A stretch of DNA of 20,480 nt from CAZXCQ01 sp964639275 (GTDB lineage Bacteria > Desulfobacterota > DSM-4660 > Desulfatiglandales > Desulfatiglandaceae): the NCBI GenBank assembly GCA_964639275.1, contig CAZXCQ010000097.1:1-20480 (forward strand), in the 5' to 3' direction. Made by a program: the position numbers and the translations under genes. Every line of letters starts with the position of its first letter. The stretch's first letter is position 1. The notes below the pieces were generated by a model. That model worked only from the letters and a program-made list of their open reading frames with translations, searched no databases and had not been told where the DNA came from. Positions 15,150 through 20,480 of this stretch are shown here, piece after piece.

Positions 15150-16562
15150 TTAATCCACTTGGGCGAGATCCTTGATGGCCTGGGCCACTGTCTTGAGTTC
15201 CCTTTCTTGGACGGTCCTGACATCCAAAAGGACCCTTTGCTTTTCAACCCTTGTTATTACCGGTGGATCATAAGCCCTCAGCCAGACCTCCATGGCCTGC
15301 GAAGACAGGCTTTTGGGAATCAGGCCCAGCAGTCGGCTTGGCAATTCCAGAAGCGGGAGTGCACCTCCACCGACCTTTGATCTCCCTTCTATCGGTTCAA
15401 TAGAGAAATTCGGGGTCTTTACCTTACCGATCAGCTTGAATAGACGGTCAACCTTTCTTGTCAAAGATTGATGGGACTGACAGATCATCTTGAGGGTGGG
15501 GATCTCCTTGACCGCGACCCTTTCATCCCTGTAAAGCCGCAGGGTCTCCTCAAGGGCCAAGAGGGTAAGCTTGTCGATCCTCAATGCCCGGCTCAGTTGA
15601 TTTTTCTTGATTGCCTCTACCAGCTCCTTTTGGCCCAGGATTATCCCGGCCTGTGGCCCACCCAGCAGCTTATCGCCGCTAAAGGTCACCAGGCTGGCCC
15701 CCTGTAACAGGGTCTCCTGGACAGTCGGCTCCTTTATAAGACCATAGCTTGAAAAATCCACCAGACAGCCACTTCCCAAGTCCTCCATGACCGGGACCCC
15801 GTTTCGGACTCCCAGTTCCACCAGCTCGGAGAGGGGGACATCCTCTGTAAAACCCACGAGCTCGAAATTGCTCCTGTGGACCTTTAAGAGGAGGGCCGTC
15901 TCCGGGCCTATCACCGCCTCATAATCCCTTAGATGGGTCTTATTGGTGGTTCCCACCTCCACCATCCTGGCCCCGCTCTTGCGCATCACATCCGGGATGC
16001 GAAAAGACCCGCCTATCTCGACCAGCTGTCCGCGGGAGATCACCACCTCGCGTCCGCTGGCCAGGGTTTCAAGGGAGACAAGGACGGCAGCGGCGTTGTT
16101 GTTGACCACCATGGCCGCCTCGGCACCGGTCAATTCCTTGAGGAGATCTTCCACATGGGTATACCGGCTTCCCCTCACTCCCTTGTCCAGATCATACTCC
16201 AGGTTGCTGTATCCCCCGGCCAGTGCCCTGAATTTTCTCAGTACGCTTTCAGCCAGAATGGACCGCCCGAGATTGGTGTGAACCACCACACCTGTGGCAT
16301 TGATTACCGGTCTGAGGCTTGGCCGGGATATCATCTCTAACTTCCCGGTTACCTCGTTCGAGACCCTGTCGAGGTCGAGCCGGGTTTCAGATTCAATCTT
16401 CCCGCTCTGGATCTTTTTACGGAGATCATCCAGCACCTGGTTTATTGCCTTGAGTATGAGGGATCGAGGATACCCGGCAGAAACCTGCTGAAGCCTTTCG
16501 GTTGTCAAGAGGCGATCCACGGCAGGGATCATCCTGAATAACTCCTGTCTGTTCTTGGCCAT
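15150..16562 (-). CDS. selA: L-seryl-tRNA(Sec) selenium transferase
   Basis: A 470-residue PLP enzyme that converts Ser-tRNA(Sec) to Sec-tRNA(Sec) using selenophosphate, so this organism should make selenoproteins. The N-terminal tRNA-binding domain begins KNRQELFRMIPAVDRLL. NATGVVVHTNLGRS near 88 is a family hallmark, followed by YSNLEYDL near 116 and the NNNAAAVLV strand near 153. The PLP lysine is in TFSGDKLLGGPQAGIILG near residue 296. The C-terminus contains VGGGALPLLELPS near 391 and RTVQERELK near the end. Length matches the family. AAAGGAG lies about 11 bases before the ATG, and a strong promoter is at 16621-16649. selB, selC and selD are not in the window. Confidence 0.96.
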   Translation of the reverse strand: MAKNRQELFRMIPAVDRLLTTERLQQVSAGYPRSLILKAINQVLDDLRKKIQSGKIESETRLDLDRVSNEVTGKLEMISRPSLRPVINATGVVVHTNLGRSILAESVLRKFRALAGGYSNLEYDLDKGVRGSRYTHVEDLLKELTGAEAAMVVNNNAAAVLVSLETLASGREVVISRGQLVEIGGSFRIPDVMRKSGARMVEVGTTNKTHLRDYEAVIGPETALLLKVHRSNFELVGFTEDVPLSELVELGVRNGVPVMEDLGSGCLVDFSSYGLIKEPTVQETLLQGASLVTFSGDKLLGGPQAGIILGQKELVEAIKKNQLSRALRIDKLTLLALEETLRLYRDERVAVKEIPTLKMICQSHQSLTRKVDRLFKLIGKVKTPNFSIEPIEGRSKVGGGALPLLELPSRLLGLIPKSLSSQAMEVWLRAYDPPVITRVEKQRVLLDVRTVQERELKTVAQAIKDLAQVD

Positions 16563-16620
16563 GGGAGTGAAATCTCCTTTTTAGCAGAAAATGGATTTCC
16601 TGGACTTGGAATAATGATCG

Positions 16621-16649
16621 ACTATAGGGGAGATTATTATTGAAGTCAA
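16621..16649 (-). promoter_or_regulatory. Sigma70-type promoter for selA
   Basis: On the minus strand TTGACT (16649-16644) is followed by a 17-base spacer and TATAGT (16626-16621). It stands about 60 bases before the selA ATG, which gives a ~50-base leader. Near-consensus hexamers and ideal spacing make this one of the best promoters in the window. Confidence 0.7.
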
Positions 16650-16673
16650 ACAGTTAAGTCATAAAAATAGGGT

Positions 16674-16692
16674 GATGAAAACGCTTTTCATC
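16674..16692. repeat. Perfect 8-bp inverted repeat upstream of selA
   Basis: GATGAAAA, the three bases CGC, then TTTTCATC form a perfect inverted repeat 25-45 bases upstream of the selA -35 box. It lacks a T-tract typical of a terminator. It could be an operator for a dimeric regulator of selA or of the divergent tRNA gene. Between it and the tRNA promoter there are two overlapping 5-bp repeats (16709-16723 and AAACC/GGTTT just after), which are weaker. Confidence 0.4.
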
Positions 16693-16748
16693 CTCAACTA
16701 ACAAGAAGGGTTAGTGAAACCCGCTCGGTTTGAAATCATTGTTTGTTC

Positions 16749-16778
16749 TTGCAAAATCGTTTTCGATTGTGATATAAA
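16749..16778 (+). promoter_or_regulatory. Promoter for tRNA-His
   Basis: TTGCAA (16749-16754) and TATAAA (16773-16778) are separated by 18 bases. Transcription would start about 8 bases before the mature tRNA. The spacer itself contains a perfect small inverted repeat, AATCG-TTTT-CGATT (16755-16768). Confidence 0.55.
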
Positions 16779-16792
16779 TAGCCAAGTATCAC

Positions 16793-16869
16793 GGTGGGTG
16801 TAGCTCAGTTGGCAGAGCACTGGGTTGTGGCCCCAGTTGTCGTGGGTTCGAGTCCCATCACTCACCCCA
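16793..16869 (+). tRNA. tRNA-His (anticodon GTG)
   Basis: A full cloverleaf can be drawn. The acceptor stem GTGGGTG (16794-16800) pairs with CACTCAC (16859-16865). The D-arm is GCTC/GAGC, and the anticodon stem CTGGG/CCCAG encloses loop TTGTGGC with anticodon GTG at 16827-16829. The T-arm is GTGGG-TTCGAGT-CCCAT. The extra G at -1 (16793) opposite the C73 discriminator (16866) is the tRNA-His identity pair recognised by HisRS. CCA is encoded at 16867-16869. It is transcribed opposite to selA. Confidence 0.96.
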
Positions 16870-16882
16870 TTGAAAAGGCAGG

Positions 16883-16916
16883 AAAGCCAAGGGTCTTAGG
16901 ATCCTTGGCTTTTTTT
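16883..16916 (+). terminator. Intrinsic terminator after tRNA-His
   Basis: AAAGCCAAGG (16883-16892) pairs with CCTTGGCTTT (16903-16912) around a ten-base loop and runs into seven T residues. It begins 14 bases after the encoded CCA. On the opposite strand the same stem is followed by TTTCC, so it may also slow transcription coming from the DUF6125-like gene. Confidence 0.85.
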
Positions 16917-17001
16917 GATGCCCTGAACACAAGGATTTTGGGATCATTAGCGGTCGGGAGGTTTATCATTCCGATGGACCATGTAAGCACGGCAGCTCAT
17001 A

Positions 17002-17529
17002 TCAGGCCAAGTTGAAATGAAAATCCCCTTCGCATTTTCCGGTTTTGTGCATCAAGCAGCCGTTGATCTTCGGAGTCATGGTATAATCGATATTCAAACC
17101 CTGTAACCACGTTTCGATACGCGTCATGATCGCGCAATCGTAATCCTCAACAACCCCGAGACTACTTGTCCCCTCGTATGCAAAACACTTCCCTCTCTCC
17201 CACTCCCATTTGAGAATATTTTTTTCAGGGGCTGTAAAACTGAATTTCATGAAATCACCCCTGACCAGATCAAAGGCCCCTGTCACAATATCCATAAGTT
17301 CTTCAAATGTTTCGACCTTGTAATCCTTTGGAAACCCAAGGGTTTTCATGACCCTTTTTATCTCAATGGCGGACATGGATTTAACTGCGGCCTTGTTAAT
17401 TCGATTCGTTTTTTCCATGCCGCATTCTTCATAACAATGGTACAGCCACATGGCGTCATGAGTCATCCACCCCTTGACCAAGAACTCCCTCAGATCATTT
17501 TTTTCTATTTTGGATAAAATGGATTCCAT
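17002..17529 (-). CDS. DUF6125-like cytosolic protein
   Basis: A 175-residue soluble protein. The N-terminal half has the pattern I associate with DUF6125: LREFLVKGWMTHDAMW, a Glu/Cys-containing turn (YEECGMEKTNRIN), then IEIKRVMKTLG. The second half holds a central beta-rich region (FMKFSFTAPEKN, ILKWEWERGKCFAYEG) and a C-terminal cysteine pair in NGCLMHKTGKCEGDFHF. Distant resemblance to the amino-thiazoline carboxylate hydrolase-type family is possible. No enzymatic function is established for it here. AAAGGAG stands 5 bases before the ATG, and a promoter is at 17600-17627. It is a single-gene unit and clearly more AT-rich than the genes left of the tRNA. Confidence 0.75.
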   Translation of the reverse strand: MESILSKIEKNDLREFLVKGWMTHDAMWLYHCYEECGMEKTNRINKAAVKSMSAIEIKRVMKTLGFPKDYKVETFEELMDIVTGAFDLVRGDFMKFSFTAPEKNILKWEWERGKCFAYEGTSSLGVVEDYDCAIMTRIETWLQGLNIDYTMTPKINGCLMHKTGKCEGDFHFNLA

Positions 17530-17834
17530 ATTTTCTCCTTTGAAATAGAGTTCTTCCCTGTTTTATCATTCTCCCAGCGCGAAATCGCTTGTCCTGATAA
17601 GTTTAGCCTTATATTGTCCCTAGTCAATTATTCAGGTGGCATCTTGATAACATTCCCGAATTTGAATAAATCTCCTGAGGCAGGATAGCACTTGATGAAT
17701 TAAACTGGAATAAAACTCGGATAAATTGAAATCGTTTTCGGGTAATGGGGACTCTTGGAAGAAAAGAAATTTGACCTTTTAAATGGAAGGGCGAAACAGA
17801 GGGAGAGTCAACGAATTATTGAAATGACTTAAGT
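17530..17834. other. Intergenic region, AT-rich
   Basis: About 305 bases between the DUF6125-like gene and the BTAD regulator relic. It holds the promoter of the former at 17600-17627. The remainder is AT-rich with no open frame of interest, no RNA fold I recognise and no clear terminator for the regulator. Confidence 0.6.
17600..17627 (-). promoter_or_regulatory. Candidate promoter for the DUF6125-like gene
   Basis: On the minus strand TTGACT (17627-17622), a 16-base spacer and TAAACT (17605-17600). The start of transcription would lie about 65 bases before the ATG. The -10 box is only a fair match. Confidence 0.45.
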
Positions 17835-18611
17835 TTATTTCCTTGAGACTAATAACTTATACAATTCATCTGTTTCTTCACTCAGAGGGCATTCCAATTC
17901 TTTTTCCATAATGTGTTTCGCTTCATCATAGACTTTTCTTACCATGGCCTTATTGTTTTTTTGATGGTACGTTTCCATGAGCAGCCGGTAAATGTTTTCC
18001 GCGTATTTATCAATTTCCAGGTATCTTCTGGCATATCCGATTGATTTTTCAACTTCATCTTTCTTTTCATAAAACGATAACAACAAATCCAGAACTCGAA
18101 GATATTTTTCCCTGTATTGGGATCTCGCGTCCAGGCACCACTCCTGGTATTGATCCTCCTGAAAGAGATCGCCCTTATATAAGGCCTCTGCTCGCAGACA
18201 ATGTTCAAGCGCTTTATCCGAATCTTTTTCATTCTCGGCCCTATGAAGCTCGGAGTTAAATGCCGCGATATCCAAGAAGCCCTGTTCACCTAGATTTACC
18301 CGGTAACCATCTCCCTTTCTCAAAAGATAGGTCGAGGAAGTGCCTCTTTGCAGTTCGGGTTCAAGGGTCTTTCGTATGCTTGTCAAAGCCACATTAAGTC
18401 GTTTTCGGCTCTTTCCAGGATCGGTCTTCGGCCAGATTAATTCCATAAGTATATCCTTGGCGAAATAACCCTCAGCGTGGTGGTAAACCAAATATTTAAA
18501 GAGCATCCTGGCCTTTTCGCTTCTCCAATCTTCAACAGGAATCTCTTCATCTCCCCTGAAAAGCATGAACTTTCCAAAACAGAAAACTCGAAGCCCTGCA
18601 GGGGGAAGCAT
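17835..18611 (-). CDS. BTAD/SARP-type transcriptional activation domain (surviving C-terminal part of a larger regulator)
   Basis: An intact 258-codon frame. Residues ~5-100 form an OmpR-like winged-helix DNA-binding domain: LRVFCFGKFMLFRGDEEI, WRSEKARMLFKYLVYH, then LIWPKTDPGKSRKRLNVALT and YRVNLG. Residues ~110-255 form a TPR-like bacterial transcriptional activator domain (BTAD), with YKGDLFQEDQYQEWCLDAR and YARRYLEIDKYAENIYRLLM. In the family I recognise, this unit is the C-terminal end of a ~1000-residue protein with an N-terminal MalT-like ATPase and TPRs. Here the upstream part is out of frame. The same frame continues upstream of the ATG as LKKSKNIGIRKTAEPVLG, so the ATG at 18611 is probably internal. 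No good ribosome site is seen. It could still be a free DNA-binding protein. Confidence 0.7.
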   Translation of the reverse strand: MLPPAGLRVFCFGKFMLFRGDEEIPVEDWRSEKARMLFKYLVYHHAEGYFAKDILMELIWPKTDPGKSRKRLNVALTSIRKTLEPELQRGTSSTYLLRKGDGYRVNLGEQGFLDIAAFNSELHRAENEKDSDKALEHCLRAEALYKGDLFQEDQYQEWCLDARSQYREKYLRVLDLLLSFYEKKDEVEKSIGYARRYLEIDKYAENIYRLLMETYHQKNNKAMVRKVYDEAKHIMEKELECPLSEETDELYKLLVSRK

Positions 18612-20079
18612 TGTCTGATGCCCTAAAACGGGTTCCGCAGTTTTCCTTATCCCGATATTTTTGCTTTTCTTTAATTATTGAGTTCCCCGATAGCAGTAGA
18701 GCCGAATTTCGGGAATAATCTATTCAGGTAATCCCTGAATAGACCTCTTGAATAGAGATCAATCAGCAGAGGGATGATCCAGCTGTTGCCAGGAGATCTT
18801 CAACCTCTTCCAATCGGCCCTTTTCCAATAAAATTGCTGCCAAAGAGCTTTTCATCACCCGGAAGTAAAAGGGATTCAAGTGAGCCGACCGCCGCTCTCG
18901 CGTATTCCTCTGCTTTTTACAAATCGCCGGCTTTTTGATAAGCGATCCGGAGGGAAAGATAAGCCCAGGCCGCGCTCCAAAGGCTCTCAATCTCATGACA
19001 GATATTTACGCCTGTCTTTCCGTATTCCAAGGCTCGAACCATATCGCCGGCAGCGGATGCGCAGCAGCATGCGTCGATTAAAAGCCAGACATGGTTCATT
19101 CCCCTGAAACCTTTCTCATCACCCAGCTCAATACCCTTAAGGGCAAACTCGAGTCCTTCGACGGTGTTACCCTGATAGTAATTCGCAATGGACAGAAGAT
19201 GATAACCATACGAAAGCAGGTCATTGTTAGACCAGGATTCGCTCAACCTGAGGCCTTTTTTGCCGAAATCGATGGCTTCGGCCATGTCACCTGAGGTAAA
19301 ATATCGAAAACCATTATTAATGTATATCCAGGCCTTTAAATCATCTTCGATCATCTCTTCAAATAAGTGTGTTGATTCTGCAAAATAACGATCCGCCTCT
19401 TCAAATTTTCCCAAATGGGAGGTGACAAAGATAAGATTTCCCAGTGCATTGGCATAAAGACGGGGCATTGCCTGCATCTCGTTAACGATCTCCTTGAGCG
19501 TTGCCTGGGCTTTTTGAAAATCTCCGATAGTATATAATAAGAAGAGAGCGGATTGAGAGCGAGGCCGACCCCTTTGGATATCCCTTTTTCTGTGAATATA
19601 CTTCTGGCCCGCCCATATGCTCGGCTTGCCTCCCGGCTCTTACCGTGGAGTTCCAGGGCGCGGCCATGGGTATAGTGTAGCCAAGGTTCTTTTTCACTAA
19701 ATTGACAAGGAATTCTTTTGAGAAATGAAAGAAAGAGATTGATTTGTCCTCCCAGGCTTTACCTGCCTGTGCATGAAGGTGAGCTATGGCTTCGTCAGCA
19801 AATTCATGCTCTAATTTTTCCTGTAAAAAATCCTGGAAAAGATGATCGTAATGCCAGGACATCCTTTGTTCATCAAAGGGAAAGGTGAAAAGATGCTTAC
19901 CTTCCAATTCTCCCTGGATCTCCCTGCATCTTTTTATATTAAGGAATCTGTCGCAAAAAGAGATATCCAGGCGTGACAGGATGGAGGTCTTGAGCAGAAA
20001 ATTCTTAATCTCTTCCGGTAGCAGCCCATATTCATTTCTGAAACCGCTGAATCCCTTACGTATGATTCTACATGGGTAT
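17835..20079 (-). pseudogene. Decayed MalT/LuxR-like ATPase-TPR-BTAD regulator, 5' end lost
   Basis: Reading down the minus strand, family-like sequence jumps between frames. GLLPEEIKNFLLKTSILSRL to HLHAQAGKAWE is in one frame (to ~19755). EKEPWLHYTHGRALELHG to NPLSSYYILS is in a second (to ~19527). DFQKAQATLKEIVNEMQAMP to IAYQKAGDL then runs to a stop at 18919-18917. KAEEYARAAVGSLESL follows in a shifted frame, then FRVMKSSLAAILLEKGRLEE (to ~18790). LLIDLYSRGLFRDYLNRLF runs to a stop at 18671, and LKKSKNIGIRK leads into the BTAD frame. That is at least five breaks. Roughly 40 TPR-linker residues also seem missing after KAWE. The ATPase domain expected upstream is absent because the gene meets an inverted-repeat element at 20080. 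Confidence 0.75.
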
Positions 20080-20260
20080 TTAATCCTACAACGAAACTTA
20101 CTGAGACCGCCGTATTTCACATTCCGTCATGCCGGAGTTGATCCGGCATCCAGAAGTCCTCCCCTGGGCATGGAGTCAAATTGGCCGTCTTGCAGCCCAT
20201 TCTGACTGGATTCCGGCTGTCGCCGGAATGACGGAGTAACAAGTTTCGTTGTAAGGTTAA
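20080..20260. mobile_element. MITE/REP-like palindromic element with imperfect terminal inverted repeats
   Basis: The left end TTAATCCTACAACGAAACTT (20080-20099) matches the reverse complement of the right end (20241-20260) at 18 of 20 positions. Inside are two perfect hairpins: ATGCCGGA-GTTGA-TCCGGCAT (20129-20149) and ATTCCGGC-TGTC-GCCGGAAT (20210-20229). An outer CCGTCAT/ATGACGG pair (20124-20130 and 20228-20234) joins them. At ~181 bp with no coding capacity, this fits a non-autonomous miniature element; the CCGGAATGACGG core is a motif I associate with dispersed repeats in Desulfobacterota genomes. TTAA stands at both outer ends. No transposase is in the window. Confidence 0.7.
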
Positions 20261-20480
20261 TCGTTTTAGAGATCTGAAGTGGTTGATTAAAATGGGAAAT
20301 CGCTTTTTGACGGTATCAAACAGGACACCAAGGTGTCAAACAGGAAGCTCATCGGGTATAGCCTCATAGCGCCGCTTCATTATGGGTTTTGAGAGCCGGG
20401 TATTCATGGTGAGGGCGCCCATTAAAACTTACATTTCGCGGAAGCAGAAAATATTTTTGGAATTTTCCGTGTCATCTCAA
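20261..20480. other. Unassigned right-hand end of the window
   Basis: No frame here is supported as a gene. The minus strand has two short openings, one starting MTRKIPKIFSASAK and one starting MNTRLSKPIMKRRYEA; both stop within 25 codons. A perfect palindrome GACACC-AA-GGTGTC (20324-20337) lies between two direct copies of TCAAACAGGA (20316-20325 and 20336-20345). I do not see the missing 5' part of the MalT-like regulator here. Confidence 0.5.

Noticed and set aside
15150..16562. Search for a selenoprotein (in-frame TGA) near selA
   Set aside because: No gene in the window has a family-like continuation across a TGA in the same frame. The TGA-ended regulator fragment continues in another frame, so it is a frameshift and not a Sec codon.
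16794..17015. 73-codon plus-strand open frame
   Set aside because: It begins inside tRNA-His and reads through its terminator, so it is not a gene.
1..20480. CRISPR array, prophage, defence island or rRNA operon
   Set aside because: No regularly spaced repeats, cas-like, integrase, capsid or rRNA sequence was seen on either strand.

Overview
The window looks like a chromosomal segment of a GC-rich anaerobic bacterium, most likely a Desulfobacterota (former Deltaproteobacteria) relative. The basis is gene content: a selenocysteine synthase gene, a GlcD/GlcF-type flavin and Fe-S fusion beside an acyl-CoA ligase and a thiolase, a bacterial malonyl-CoA decarboxylase, and a MalT/BTAD-type regulator relic. 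This is family-level recognition, not a database result.

Layout: (1) 1-1665, plus strand: the tail of an unidentified gene, a YihX-like HAD hydrolase, the C-terminal half of a VapC-like PIN protein, and sfsA. (2) 1666-1823: a convergent gap holding what looks like the last ~33 codons of a Na/Pi cotransporter on the minus strand. (3) 7525-1824, minus strand: one transcription unit with its own sigma70-type promoter, encoding an FAD/4Fe-4S oxidoreductase, an AMP-forming acyl-CoA ligase and a thiolase. This is a plausible acyl-CoA or hydroxyacid catabolic module of unknown substrate. (4) 14974-7551, minus strand: a long tight array gmhA, conserved hypothetical, fmdB-like zinc ribbon, ispF, cysS, uvrB, malonyl-CoA decarboxylase. 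It mixes lipopolysaccharide-heptose, isoprenoid, translation, DNA repair and malonyl-CoA functions and uses several TTG/GTG starts. (5) 16649-15108, minus strand: selA with a strong promoter and a candidate terminator. (6) 16749-16916, plus strand: tRNA-His with promoter and intrinsic terminator.

(7) 17002-20480 is visibly more AT-rich and has accessory character: a DUF6125-like protein with its own promoter, then a decayed MalT/BTAD-type regulator (at least five reading-frame breaks) whose C-terminal BTAD domain is still an intact 258-codon frame. Its upstream end is cut at a ~181-bp element with inverted-repeat ends and two perfect internal hairpins (MITE/REP-like). The last 220 bases carry no gene I can support.

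I see no complete undescribed system such as a defence island, CRISPR array or phage. The most informative signals are the gene relics, the small palindromic element, the flavin/Fe-S-ligase-thiolase operon with a possible leader attenuator, and the gmhA-linked hypothetical gene.
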